The notes under the pieces were generated by a model that worked only from the letters and a program-made list of their open reading frames with translations, was not told the origin of the DNA and made no database searches. From Legionellaceae bacterium (GTDB lineage Bacteria; Pseudomonadota; Gammaproteobacteria; Legionellales; Legionellaceae): 64,000 nt of DNA. The stretch's first letter is position 1, and the number at the start of each line of letters is the position of its first letter. The position numbers and the translations under genes are program-made. Positions 32,487 through 41,577 of this stretch are shown here, one piece after another. The stretch is taken from contig JAFIFT010000023.1 in the NCBI GenBank assembly GCA_020831865.1, positions 62,001-126,000 on the forward strand. Reading direction: 5' to 3'.

Positions 32487-32520
32487 GAGAAGGGGAGCAT
32501 GCAGCGGCTATCCCCTTCTC
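32487..32520. terminator. Perfect 10-bp inverted repeat between convergent rnt and peroxiredoxin genes
   Basis: GAGAAGGGGA (32487-32496) and TCCCCTTCTC (32511-32520) are exact complements around a 14-base loop. It lacks a clear U-tract on either side, so it may be a bidirectional terminator or a transcript-stabilising hairpin. Confidence 0.5.
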
Positions 32521-32546
32521 ACGTTTAATACCCCTCGGCCCGACGC

Positions 32547-33152
32547 TTACAACTCGCCAGTATGGGAGGATAAATAATCGGCCACCCCTTGTGGAGAAGC
32601 TTTCATACCCGCTTTGCCTTTTTGCCAGCCGGCCGGACACACTTCACCGTGCTCCTCACAAAACTGCATCGCATCAATGATACGAATAATCTCATCGATG
32701 TTGCGTCCTATGGGCAGATCATTCACAATCTGGGAACGCACGATACCTTCCCGGTCAATCACAAAGGCACCACGAAAAGCGACTCGCTCGGTAGGATGTT
32801 CAATACCAAAAGACTGACAAATGCCATGCGCCACATCCGCCGCCAGAGTATAACGCACCGGGCCAATGCCGCCTTTATCTACCGGGGTATTACGATAGGC
32901 ATTATGGGTAAACTGCGAGTCCACCGACACGGCTATCACTTCCACACCACGCGATTTAAACTCCTCAATACGCTTATCCAGGGCAATCAGTTCCGAGGGA
33001 CAGACAAAGGTAAAATCCAAAGGATAAAAGAAAACCAAACCATACTTTCCCATCAGATTGGTATGTAAATTAAAATCGCTGACAATTTCCCCATCCGCCA
33101 AAACGGCTGGTACGGTGAAATCAGGGGCCTTACGACCAACCAAAACGCTCAT
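32547..33152 (-). CDS. Typical 2-Cys peroxiredoxin (AhpC/TSA family)
   Basis: A 201-residue peroxidase that reduces hydrogen peroxide and organic peroxides. DFTFVCPSEL contains the peroxidatic Cys with the PxxxTxxC context, and EVCPAGWQKGKAGM the resolving Cys. The ATG at 33152 has an excellent AGGAG site; a longer reading from 33200 lacks one. It lies next to genes for glutaredoxin (same strand) and superoxide dismutase, forming an oxidative stress group. No ahpF gene is present, so its reductant may be thioredoxin or AhpD. Prx1-type or AhpC1-type naming is uncertain. Confidence 0.93.
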   Translation of the reverse strand: MSVLVGRKAPDFTVPAVLADGEIVSDFNLHTNLMGKYGLVFFYPLDFTFVCPSELIALDKRIEEFKSRGVEVIAVSVDSQFTHNAYRNTPVDKGGIGPVRYTLAADVAHGICQSFGIEHPTERVAFRGAFVIDREGIVRSQIVNDLPIGRNIDEIIRIIDAMQFCEEHGEVCPAGWQKGKAGMKASPQGVADYLSSHTGEL

Positions 33153-33227
33153 ATTTATCTCCTGCTTAATTAAAGTTAGGTTTGGCTCGCTGCCGGCCAT
33201 GCCGGCGGCGAGCCAAACAGACCGCTA

Positions 33228-33545
33228 TCACGATGCCAGCGCCTCTTGCAATAAAGGTTCCAACTCACCGGACTGATACATTTCAAGAATAATATCCGAC
33301 CCCCCAATCAATTCACCCTTGACCCACAGTTGCGGAAAAGTAGGCCAGTTGGCATATACGGGTAACGTCTGGCGAATGGCGGGATTTGCCAATATATCAA
33401 CCGAAGCAAAGTCCACACCACAGGCCTTTAAACACTGCACCGCCCGCGCTGAAAAACCGCACTGCGGCATCTGAGGCGAACCTTTCATGTATAGTAATAT
33501 CGCGTTATTTGCAATTTGCTCTTTTATCGTATCCAGCGTTTCCAC
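33228..33545 (-). CDS. grxD: Monothiol glutaredoxin (Grx4/GrxD)
   Basis: A 105-residue glutaredoxin with the single-cysteine CGFS active site (SPQMPQCGFSARAVQ). ANWPTFPQLWVKGELIGGSDI binds glutathione. Such proteins carry and deliver [2Fe-2S] clusters, often with BolA. GTG 33545 was chosen because AGAGG lies seven bases before it and the resulting N-terminus aligns with E. coli Grx4; GTG 33551 is an alternative. It lies between the peroxiredoxin gene and divergent sodB. Confidence 0.93.
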   Translation of the reverse strand: METLDTIKEQIANNAILLYMKGSPQMPQCGFSARAVQCLKACGVDFASVDILANPAIRQTLPVYANWPTFPQLWVKGELIGGSDIILEMYQSGELEPLLQEALAS

Positions 33546-33561
33546 AAGCACACCTCTTATA

Positions 33562-33589
33562 TTGAATAAGCCTATTAACCTGTTAAACT
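33562..33589 (+). promoter_or_regulatory. Possible promoter of sodB
   Basis: TTGAAT (33562-33567) and TAAACT (33584-33589) are 16 bases apart, about 39 bases before the sodB start. The match is moderate. Confidence 0.35.
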
Positions 33590-33627
33590 AAGGGCGAATT
33601 CGAATTTTTCAACCTTAGGAGCAAAAA

Positions 33628-34206
33628 ATGTCTTTTAGCCTACCCAAACTCCCCTACGCCATGGACGCCCTGGCTCCGCATATCTCCAAAGAAACACTGG
33701 AGTACCATTATGGCAAACATCATAACACTTATGTGACCAATCTTAACCAGTTAATTGCCGATACCGACTATGCCGACATGAGCCTGGAAGAGATTATCCA
33801 AACCTCCTCCGGCGGACTGTTTAATAATGCCGCCCAGGTCTGGAACCACAGTTTCTACTGGCAGTGTTTAAGCCCCAATGGCGGCGGCGCACCCCAGGGA
33901 GCACTGGCCGAAGCCCTTGATAAGGCCTTTGGTTCTTTTGCCAAATTCAAAGAAAGCTTTACGCAGACCGCTATCAGGACCTTTGGCTCGGGCTGGGCCT
34001 GGCTGGTACAGGATGACACAGGTGCACTCTCCATTATCAGCACCTCCAATGCGGAACTGCCCATGACCCAAAATCTGCAGGCGCTGATGACCTGCGATGT
34101 CTGGGAACATGCCTATTATATTGATTATCGCAATGCACGCCCAGACTATCTTAAGGCATTCTGGGAACTGGTCAACTGGGATTTTGTCGCCAGTAATTTG
34201 CGCTAA
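33628..34206 (+). CDS. sodB: Iron superoxide dismutase
   Basis: A 192-residue cytoplasmic enzyme that converts superoxide to hydrogen peroxide and oxygen. [10 protein letters not shown] gives the first His ligand, [13 protein letters not shown] the second, and [19 protein letters not shown] the Asp and last His. The [17 protein letters not shown] context is typical of the iron rather than the manganese form. A clear ribosome binding site (TTAGGAG) precedes ATG 33628. It is followed after 23 bases by argD. Confidence 0.96.
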   Translation: MSFSLPKLPYAMDALAPHISKETLEYHYGKHHNTYVTNLNQLIADTDYADMSLEEIIQTSSGGLFNNAAQVWNHSFYWQCLSPNGGGAPQGALAEALDKAFGSFAKFKESFTQTAIRTFGSGWAWLVQDDTGALSIISTSNAELPMTQNLQALMTCDVWEHAYYIDYRNARPDYLKAFWELVNWDFVASNLR

Positions 34207-34229
34207 TCCCGAACTTACAAGGAGTTTTT

Positions 34230-35432
34230 ATGTCACTGATTACCCCCTACAATCCCATGCCAGTGGCCTTTAGCCACGGCAAGGGGATTTGGCTCTATGA
34301 TGAAGATGGTACGGCCTATCTGGATGGTCTTACTGGTATTGCGGTCTGCGGTCTGGGCCATGCCCACCCGAAAATCACCAAAACCATCCAGGAACAGGCA
34401 GCCAGACTCTTGCATACCTCCAATGCCTTCCATATTCGCCAGCAGGAAGCATTGGCCGAACGGCTCACCGCCCTGACCGGCACCGATCAGGCTTTTTTCA
34501 CCAACTCCGGTGCCGAGTCCAATGAAACCGCCATTAAAATCACCCGCTTATATGGACATAAAAAGGGGATTCAAACCCCATCCATTATTGTGATGGACCG
34601 TGCCTTTCATGGTCGCACCATGGCCACCCTCACCGCCTCCGGCAGTCGCAAGGTACAAGCAGGCTTTGAACCTCTCTTACCTGGCTTTATCCGCGCCCCC
34701 TTTAATGATCTTGATACGATTCGCACCATCGCCGCCAACCGTGATGATGTCGTCGCTGTCATGCTGGAGCCCATTCAGGGCGAAGGCGGGATTCATCCGG
34801 CAGAAGAAAGTTACCTGCATGGGCTGGCTGAACTCTGTCAACAACACGAGTGGTTACTGATTGTCGATGAAATTCAAACCGGAGTAGCCCGTACCGGCCA
34901 GTGGTACGCTTTTATGCACAGCCGCATTCAACCGGATGTCATCACCAGCGCCAAGGGACTGGGTAATGGTATGCCTGTTGGTGCCTGTCTGATGCGCCAT
35001 CGCGCCAATGACTTGTTAATGCCGGGAACGCATGGTTCTACCTTCGGCGGGAATCCCCTGGCCTGTGCCACCGCCCTTGCCGTTTTGGAGGTGATTGAAG
35101 AAGAAAATCTCTGCCAACTGGTGCAAAAAAACAGTGCTATTTTGCATACCATGTTAAATGAGCGTCTGGGGAAACTGAGCGAGGTTCGCTCCATTCGCGG
35201 CAAGGGCTACATGATTGGTATCGAACTGGACCGACCTGCCAATGATGCCCGTCTCATCGGACTGGAAAACAGAATACTGTTCAATGTCACCGCTGATTCG
35301 GTCATTCGTCTGTTACCACCACTGATCTTGCAGCTTGAAGATATTGAAGAACTGGTCACTCGTCTGGAAAAAACCATTCATCAATTTCTGGAACGCTCAA
35401 CCATTAGTTCGGAAAACAAAAGCCTGGCCTAA
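34230..35432 (+). CDS. argD: Acetylornithine/succinyldiaminopimelate aminotransferase
   Basis: A 400-residue class III PLP aminotransferase of arginine (and possibly lysine) synthesis. FFTNSGAESNETAIKI binds PLP phosphate, LLIVDEIQTGVARTG carries the Asp that pairs with the cofactor nitrogen, and ITSAKGLGNGMPVG contains the catalytic Lys. FGGNPLACATALAVLEVI also matches the family. AAGGAG lies before the ATG. Related enzymes such as AstC or GabT are alternatives, since no other arg gene is nearby, but the sequence is closest to ArgD. Confidence 0.88.
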   Translation: MSLITPYNPMPVAFSHGKGIWLYDEDGTAYLDGLTGIAVCGLGHAHPKITKTIQEQAARLLHTSNAFHIRQQEALAERLTALTGTDQAFFTNSGAESNETAIKITRLYGHKKGIQTPSIIVMDRAFHGRTMATLTASGSRKVQAGFEPLLPGFIRAPFNDLDTIRTIAANRDDVVAVMLEPIQGEGGIHPAEESYLHGLAELCQQHEWLLIVDEIQTGVARTGQWYAFMHSRIQPDVITSAKGLGNGMPVGACLMRHRANDLLMPGTHGSTFGGNPLACATALAVLEVIEEENLCQLVQKNSAILHTMLNERLGKLSEVRSIRGKGYMIGIELDRPANDARLIGLENRILFNVTADSVIRLLPPLILQLEDIEELVTRLEKTIHQFLERSTISSENKSLA

Positions 35433-35440
35433 GGGGTATC

Positions 35441-35475
35441 CCTGTGCGGATCGGCTTCGCGCCAATCAGCACAGG
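35441..35475. terminator. Long hairpin between convergent argD and rlmB
   Basis: CCTGTGC (35441-35447) and GCACAGG (35469-35475) are exact complements. Inside them GATCGGC and GCCAATC pair with one mismatch around a TTCGC loop. No U-tract follows. It may act as a two-way terminator or end-stabilising structure. Confidence 0.45.
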
Positions 35476-35489
35476 CAGTCCCCCGGGGC

Positions 35490-36230
35490 TTAACCCGCCA
35501 CAAGGCGGGCCCGGTTGACTTCAAATAAACACACGCCGGTGGCCACAGACACATTCAAACTGGCCACCGTTCCCTGCATGGGAATAGAAAAGAGCCCATC
35601 GCAATGTTCCCGTGTTAAACGCCGCAAACCTTTATCTTCCGAACCCATCACGAGAGCCAGTGGCCTCTGGCAATCCAGTTGATACAAACTTTGTGACGCC
35701 TCACCGGCAGCACCATAAATCCACAAGCCTTCTTCCTGCAAACGGCGCAAAGCCCGCGCCAGATTGGTCGCCCGCAGCACAGGGATGTTTTCTGCCGCCC
35801 CACAGGCGACTTTACTCACCGCCGCGTTCATCGGTGCGGTTTTATCTTTTGGCACTATAACAAAATCCACCCCGGCACCATCGGCTGTGCGCAAACAAGC
35901 CCCCAGGTTATGCACATCGGTAATTCCATCCAGTACCAGCACTAAAGGATGGCCCTTACAATGTGCCAATAGCCAGGGAATGTCTGCTTCCTGATACTCC
36001 GGGAGCGGCTGCACCAGCGCCACCACCCCCTGGTGGCTTTCTTGGGTAAATTTCTTCCCCAGCGCCTCCAGATTTTGTGGGACAATGGCGCGCTCTTTGG
36101 CCAGAGCAATAATCGCCTGCTGCCGTTTATCCTGCCGATCAAGCTTCAGATACAGTTGCAAAACCCTGCGCTGCGGATTTTCCAGCAGCGCCTGCACCGC
36201 GTGCAAGCCATACACCCACTGTTCAGCCAT
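35490..36230 (-). CDS. rlmB: 23S rRNA (guanosine-2'-O-)-methyltransferase RlmB
   Basis: A 246-residue SPOUT-family enzyme that methylates G2251 of 23S rRNA. The N-terminal substrate-binding domain starts VYGLHAVQALLE. The knotted C-terminal domain has DGITDVHNLGACLRTADGAG (motif 1), LALVMGSEDKGL (motif 2) and IPMQGTVASLNVSVATGVCLFE (motif 3). ATG 36230 follows GAGG and overlaps the end of rnr by eight bases. This rnr-rlmB order is the same as in E. coli and implies coupling. Confidence 0.95.
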   Translation of the reverse strand: MAEQWVYGLHAVQALLENPQRRVLQLYLKLDRQDKRQQAIIALAKERAIVPQNLEALGKKFTQESHQGVVALVQPLPEYQEADIPWLLAHCKGHPLVLVLDGITDVHNLGACLRTADGAGVDFVIVPKDKTAPMNAAVSKVACGAAENIPVLRATNLARALRRLQEEGLWIYGAAGEASQSLYQLDCQRPLALVMGSEDKGLRRLTREHCDGLFSIPMQGTVASLNVSVATGVCLFEVNRARLVAG

Positions 36231-38400
36231 CCTCATCCTCATCACTACAGGGCTCAAAGTCTATCTTGCGTTCATCCAGATCAACCCGGGCAACCAGGAC
36301 TTTCATGCTATCGCCCAATTGGTAAATTTTACCACTGCGCTCACCGACCAGACGGTGTTTCACCGCATCAAAGGCATAATAGTCACTTTTAAGCGATGTC
36401 ACATGCACCAGGCCTTCCACATAAATCGCGTTCAGCTCGACAAAAATCCCAAAGCTGGTTACCGCGGAAACGGTTCCCTCAAAAACCTGCCCCAGCTTAT
36501 CCTGCATATATTCACATTTTAACCAGCTCACCACTTCTCGCGTTGCTTCATCTGCCCGCCGTTCCGTCATGGAACAATGGCGCGCCATCTTGGCCATGTC
36601 CTCGCGAGTATAGGCAAAGCCTTCCGCCTCATCCCGGTCAATCAGATGCCCCAGCGCACGGTGGATAAGCAAATCCGGATAACGGCGAATAGGGGACGTA
36701 AAATGGGTATAGGCCGGATAGGCAAGGCCAAAATGACCGTTATTTTCTTCCTCATACATCGCCTGCTTGAGAGAGCGCAACATACCCATTTCGATGATAT
36801 GCCGCTCGCTACGCTCACCAATCTGGTTCATGGTGTGCAAAAAATCCTTGGGATGTGGTTTTTTACCGCCACCCAGCGTTAGCCCCCACTCACTGAGAAA
36901 CTGCCGCAAGGCCGTCATTTTGTCTTCATCCGGTGCCTGATGCACGCGATACATCGCAGGAATTTTAGCACGTTGCAGATAGCGCGCCGTTGCCACATTG
37001 GCGGCCAGCATACATTCTTCAATGATACGGTGGGCATCATTGCGCGGCTGCGGAATGATCTGCTTGATTTTTCGGTGTTCATCAAATTCGATTTTGGTTT
37101 CGGTCGTGTCAAAATCAATGGCACCGCGCGCCTTACGTGCTTTATTCAAGACCTGATACAGGGCATTCAGGGAAGCCACCGTTGTCCAGACATCCCCCGT
37201 CGCCTGCTCCGTGGCATCCTGAGCAAGCCACTGTGCCACTTGATGATAGGTGAGACGGGCATGCGAATGAAAGACCGCCCGATAAAAACGGGAGTTGGCA
37301 ATTTTACCCTCTGCACTAATGGCCAATTCGGCCACCAGACACAAACGGTCGGCATGAGGATTTAACGAACAGATGCCATTGGACAGGGCTTCCGGTAACA
37401 TCGGGACCACCTGTCCGGGAAAATAGACGGAATTACCTCGCCGCATTGCCTCGGCATCCAGGGCGCTGCCGGGTCGCACATAGTGGCTGACATCGGCAAT
37501 AGCTACCAGCAACTGAAAGCCTCCTTTCGGTTTCGGATAGCAATAGACCGCATCATCCAAATCCTTGGCATCGTCCCCGTCAATGGTCACAAAGGGTAAA
37601 TGGCGCAGGTCTTTTCGTTTGCTGATTTCCTCCGCTTCTACCTGCTGGGCTATCCTGGCAACTTCATTGAGTGCGGCATCCGGCCAATCGGCCGGCAGGG
37701 CATGGGCATGAATGGCAACCTCAATTTCCATTCCCGGCGCCATATGCTCACCCAGAATATGAATCAGCTTGCCAATGGCCTGATTACGCTTGGTGGGAAA
37801 AGACACTATTTCGACCAACACCATCTGGCCATTTTTGGCCTCTCCCGCCATCTCCATCGGCACTGAAATATCCTGCGTCAAGCGTTTATTATCCGGAATG
37901 ACCATACCAACGCCATGTTCGGTAAAATACCGCCCTACGACGGTTTTATTCGCATGCTCCAACACTTCATGAATTTGCGCCTCCGGTCGACCACGGCGGT
38001 CCACGCCGGTTTGCCAGGCTAAAACCACATCCCCATTCATCACCGTGCGCATGGTTTTGGCCGACAGCACCATATCTTTTTCACCATCATCCGGAATGAA
38101 AAAGCCAAAGCCATCCGGATGCCCCTGCACGGTTCCGCGCCGCAAATTGATTTTACCCATCAAGCAGAACCGATTGCGCCGGTCTTGCATGATCTGGGTA
38201 TCACGCAACATCGCTTTTAAACGAAAGCCCAGCACTTCCTGCTGCGCTTCGCTCAATTCCAGCGTTTGGTATAATTGCTGTCGCGACATGGGCCGCCCGT
38301 AATCAGCCAGTATCTGCATGATGTATTCACGACTGGGGATAGGGGTATCGTACTTTTCTTTTTCCCGTTTAAAGAAGGGATCTTTATTTTTTTTACTCAC
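36223..38400 (-). CDS. rnr: Ribonuclease R
   Basis: A 725-residue 3'-5' exoribonuclease of the RNB family that degrades structured RNA. It has an N-terminal winged helix (YIMQILADYGRPMSRQQLYQ), cold-shock domains (VQGHPDGFGFFIPDDG), the RNB catalytic domain (FVTIDGDDAKDLDDAVYC, with the cluster of metal-binding Asp), and an S1 domain (GTVSAVTSFGIFVELNAIYVEGLVHV). It ends in an acidic tail (DEDEDG) and lacks the long Lys-rich extension of the 813-residue E. coli enzyme. Confidence 0.95.
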   Translation of the reverse strand: MSKKNKDPFFKREKEKYDTPIPSREYIMQILADYGRPMSRQQLYQTLELSEAQQEVLGFRLKAMLRDTQIMQDRRNRFCLMGKINLRRGTVQGHPDGFGFFIPDDGEKDMVLSAKTMRTVMNGDVVLAWQTGVDRRGRPEAQIHEVLEHANKTVVGRYFTEHGVGMVIPDNKRLTQDISVPMEMAGEAKNGQMVLVEIVSFPTKRNQAIGKLIHILGEHMAPGMEIEVAIHAHALPADWPDAALNEVARIAQQVEAEEISKRKDLRHLPFVTIDGDDAKDLDDAVYCYPKPKGGFQLLVAIADVSHYVRPGSALDAEAMRRGNSVYFPGQVVPMLPEALSNGICSLNPHADRLCLVAELAISAEGKIANSRFYRAVFHSHARLTYHQVAQWLAQDATEQATGDVWTTVASLNALYQVLNKARKARGAIDFDTTETKIEFDEHRKIKQIIPQPRNDAHRIIEECMLAANVATARYLQRAKIPAMYRVHQAPDEDKMTALRQFLSEWGLTLGGGKKPHPKDFLHTMNQIGERSERHIIEMGMLRSLKQAMYEEENNGHFGLAYPAYTHFTSPIRRYPDLLIHRALGHLIDRDEAEGFAYTREDMAKMARHCSMTERRADEATREVVSWLKCEYMQDKLGQVFEGTVSAVTSFGIFVELNAIYVEGLVHVTSLKSDYYAFDAVKHRLVGERSGKIYQLGDSMKVLVARVDLDERKIDFEPCSDEDEDG

Positions 38401-38434
38401 GTTTCACCACTTATTAGTCTATTGGCAGGCATCA

Positions 38435-38911
38435 TCACTCCTCATCCGCAGGCCATTGAAATCCTCTTTGCTGTAGTTGAGGTAGCATGCTGCTTTTTTT
38501 AACATTTTCCACCGCCCAAAAAGTCCCACTGGCGTCCGTGGGAAGCACCGCCGTCGGCTGAATACACACATCAATTACCTCCGCACAGGAGGTATGCTGC
38601 TCATGACCGGGGCTGCTTTCGACACAGGCCAAATGAAAGGCATCTTTGGCCGGACTCATAAATAACGCAGACCAGTGCCGGGGCGCCAGCGCACTGCTCC
38701 AGCCAGCGCCGGCGCCAGTCGATGCCGTGGCATGAGTGATCCAAAGTTGTGTATCGCTGCGGTTATGCAGGATAAGCAAAGAGGGCTTATCCACGGTAAC
38801 CGCCACTTCCTGCTCATGCAACGCCATCAAGCGACAGCTTTTAGCCAGGTCCACAGCAATGCTCTGACCAGAAGCGATCAGAATTACAATCACGGTCAAC
38901 CATCTCATCAT
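38435..38911 (-). CDS. Small secreted protein of unknown function
   Basis: A 158-residue protein. It has a signal peptide (MMRWLTVIVILIASGQSIA), a mature part with four cysteines (in SCRLM, LACVES, TSCAEV, DVCIQ) that could form two disulphides, and strand-like alternation (LLILHNRSDTQLWITHAT). ATG 38911 follows GGGAG, and a second ATG is at 38908. A longer reading from 38995 lacks a ribosome binding site. It is probably periplasmic or exported. I do not recognise the family. Confidence 0.65.
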   Translation of the reverse strand: MMRWLTVIVILIASGQSIAVDLAKSCRLMALHEQEVAVTVDKPSLLILHNRSDTQLWITHATASTGAGAGWSSALAPRHWSALFMSPAKDAFHLACVESSPGHEQHTSCAEVIDVCIQPTAVLPTDASGTFWAVENVKKSSMLPQLQQRGFQWPADEE

Positions 38912-39185
38912 GCACACTCCCGGCTGTTTTACGAAGAACTTTTTCTCTGTGGAGCCGCCAGGGGCTGCCCTGACTTCGGCCTGATTCTTTATCATACTAT
39001 ACCTTGTAATGGCCTAATTAGCCAATGAAACACACGACCACCGGATCGTTGCCGCCAGAGCAGACTCTTACTCAAGCCATCTCAATCCAGGCTGCGGCAG
39101 GCTCATCCCAGCCGCCGTTTCGCGGGTGAGAGGGGCACTTTGTTCTAAAATCAGATGATCTTGCCCTGGCCCGACCACATTTAAC

Positions 39186-39215
39186 TTGACGGGATTTTCG
39201 CCGCAGCGCTATGAT
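39186..39215 (+). promoter_or_regulatory. Promoter of the SulP transporter gene
   Basis: TTGACG (39186-39191) and TATGAT (39210-39215) are separated by 18 bases. It lies about 65 bases before the SulP start and ahead of the short leader ORF. Confidence 0.5.
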
Positions 39216-39248
39216 GATAAGGTTTCATCAACGGGAGGATCTGAGTCA

Positions 39249-39287
39249 ATGACAGTGCCCTGTAATCGCCTAAGTTTCTATGAATAA
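39249..39287 (+). CDS. Possible 12-codon leader ORF overlapping the SulP start
   Basis: GGGAGG followed by ATG 39249 opens a frame reading MTVPCNRLSFYE and stopping at TAA 39285-39287, eight bases inside the SulP gene. The SulP start itself has no clear ribosome binding site, so its translation could be coupled to this leader. Too short to be sure it is translated. Confidence 0.3.
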   Translation: MTVPCNRLSFYE

Positions 39288-41499
39288 AGCAAAAAATTTC
39301 TGTTTAACCCTGCTTGCCGCTGTCTTCATCAGCGCTTTAGTCTCCGCATACTGCCTCTCTTTAGCCTCCCTCATCTACTCCGGACCGATGCATCAGCATT
39401 TGTTATTTGGAATTTCCGGCAGTCTTTTGGGAGCCGGGATTATGTTGGTCACACTCGCCTGCTTTAGCTCATCCACAGTCACCATCGCGGGGCCGCAGGA
39501 AATTTTTGCCCTGATTGCTGCATTGGTTACCACCTCATTAGTCCAGACTTTTGAGCGCCAGGGTATCGATGTTGACCCCTTGCCTACGGTTCTTTGTGTG
39601 ATTGCAATCATAGCAATGTTGTCGGGATTGTCTATGTATCTGATAGGTTCAATGAACCTGGGAAAATTGGTGCGCTTTATCCCATTTCCAGTAATCGGTG
39701 GCTTTTTGGCTGGAACCGGCTGGTTAATTATGATCAGTACTATCGCGTCCTTAACCAACAGCCGTTCTGCATTAGAAACGCTGCAACAAATGATGACAGG
39801 CGCGGATTACACGGCCTGGCTTATTCCACTCGGGTTCGGTGTCGCCATTTTAATAGCGAACCAGAGGATAAAAAACTCCCTGACTTTTCCAGCAATGTTG
39901 CTTCTTGGCTTTTTCAGCTTTTATGCCTATTTGGCTGCAGCCGGAATCCCCTTACGCCAGGCTATTAATACCGGCTGGATGCTGGGGCCCTTTGCCTCCG
40001 GTACGCTCCCTGTTATTCCTAACCTGGCAATGGTAAACTGGGTGCAATGGACGTTACTGGGGCAATACGCGGGTCATTATTTCGAGGCAACCGTTTTAGG
40101 CGTGATAAGTTTGTTCCTTAATATTTCAGGCTTTGAAATCGGTAGCAAACAAACGATGAATATTGATACAGAATTAAAGTGCACCGGTATTGCCAATATC
40201 CTGGCGCCTCTCCTGGGAGGGCATAGTGGCTATCAGTATGTTAGTCTTTCCAAAACCAATCTCAATTTTAACCTTGATTCCCGATGGGTGGGTATATTAT
40301 CCGGTCTGTTTTGCTTTGCCTTGCTCTTTGTCGGAACAGAAATCTTGTCCTATTTACCTGCGTTTCTCTTCAGTGGCATGCTCATCTATATTGGACTTGA
40401 TTTTATGCTCGAGTGGCTCTGGAATATCCGGAAACAAATTTCGTTACTCGATTATCTTATCATTCTGTCCATTACCCTGATCATCGTAGTGTGGAGCTTG
40501 CTGGCAGGCATCCTGATCGGGCTGCTGCTTTCACTGGCCATTTTTGCCTTCCACTACAGCCGTGTTCCCGTGGTTAGCTCAATACTCACGGGTCGCATCC
40601 TGCAAAGCAATGTTGAACGCAATGAAGCGGATCATGATCTACTGGAGCAGTTTGGTGAACGTATATTAATTATCAATGTGCACGGTTATCTCTTTTTTGG
40701 CAATGTGTATGAAATGACACATCGCATTATTCACCGCTTGGAAACGCAATGGCCGGCCACTGAGGGAACTCATCCTGATGCTCAAGGCCCCTCCGGTGCG
40801 GGCTGTTATTTAATTTTGAATTTTAGCGAAGTCTCCGGACTTGAGATCACCGGCATCATGAGCCTGATGAACTTGATTCGCTATACGCGATACCGGCATA
40901 TTAACACCATTTTTGCCAGTTTACCTGTCAATATTGCCCAAAAAATTGACCTACTCACCAAGCATGAACAACAAACCTTGGCGGATAAGCGGTTCCCGGA
41001 CATTGACCATGCCCTTGCCTGGTGTGAAAATGAAGTCCTGCAGTACCATCGCCTTTCTGAACCCACACAGATGGAACAGCTCTTTCACCTGACCTTCCCC
41101 GGGATCGATAATTCCGCGGCACTGTTAGACTTTGCTGAAAAAGTAGACTTTGCCGAAGGGGAAGTCATGTGTCATGAAGGCGATCAAAGCAAAGATCTCT
41201 TTTGGCTGGCCGAGGGAGAGCTTGATGCCGTTATCGCCCATGGAGAAGCAGACCACAGGCGATTAAAACGTATTCTTCCAGGTAGTATTATTGGCGAAAT
41301 GGCTCTGTACTTAAACCAACCCCGCTCTGCCACAATTATTGCTGTTACCCCTTGTTTAGCTTACCGCTTTACCCCTCAGGCAATAGAAAAACTCACGCAT
41401 GCACAACCCGAACGTGCCGCTATCTTTCACAAAAGCGTCGTAACGGTCCTTGCCAAACGCTTGCAGTATGCCAATCGGCTATTGTGGCACGTCTCCTAG
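39280..41499 (+). CDS. SulP-family anion transporter with STAS and cyclic-nucleotide-binding domains
   Basis: A 739-residue inner membrane protein. Residues 1 to about 420 form the SulP/SLC26 membrane domain, with 10-14 helices and motifs such as STVTIAGPQEIFALIAALV and FIPFPVIGGFLAGTGWLI. A STAS domain follows (about 455-580, ILIINVHGYLFFGNVYEM). A cNMP/CRP-like domain ends the chain (about 610-735, GEVMCHEGDQSKDLFWLAEGEL and IIGEMALYLNQPRSATIIA, which contains the phosphate-binding Arg). SulP proteins carry sulphate, bicarbonate or organic anions. The added sensor suggests gating by a cyclic nucleotide or similar ligand, which is inference. No carbonic anhydrase or sulphate genes are nearby. 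Confidence 0.85.
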   Translation: MNKAKNFCLTLLAAVFISALVSAYCLSLASLIYSGPMHQHLLFGISGSLLGAGIMLVTLACFSSSTVTIAGPQEIFALIAALVTTSLVQTFERQGIDVDPLPTVLCVIAIIAMLSGLSMYLIGSMNLGKLVRFIPFPVIGGFLAGTGWLIMISTIASLTNSRSALETLQQMMTGADYTAWLIPLGFGVAILIANQRIKNSLTFPAMLLLGFFSFYAYLAAAGIPLRQAINTGWMLGPFASGTLPVIPNLAMVNWVQWTLLGQYAGHYFEATVLGVISLFLNISGFEIGSKQTMNIDTELKCTGIANILAPLLGGHSGYQYVSLSKTNLNFNLDSRWVGILSGLFCFALLFVGTEILSYLPAFLFSGMLIYIGLDFMLEWLWNIRKQISLLDYLIILSITLIIVVWSLLAGILIGLLLSLAIFAFHYSRVPVVSSILTGRILQSNVERNEADHDLLEQFGERILIINVHGYLFFGNVYEMTHRIIHRLETQWPATEGTHPDAQGPSGAGCYLILNFSEVSGLEITGIMSLMNLIRYTRYRHINTIFASLPVNIAQKIDLLTKHEQQTLADKRFPDIDHALAWCENEVLQYHRLSEPTQMEQLFHLTFPGIDNSAALLDFAEKVDFAEGEVMCHEGDQSKDLFWLAEGELDAVIAHGEADHRRLKRILPGSIIGEMALYLNQPRSATIIAVTPCLAYRFTPQAIEKLTHAQPERAAIFHKSVVTVLAKRLQYANRLLWHVS

Positions 41500-41577
41500 T
41501 AAAACTCGCTCCCTTGCGAGCCGCAAGACTTTTTGTCATAAAAATGCTAGGATAGTGCTTTTGGGAAACTCGACACT

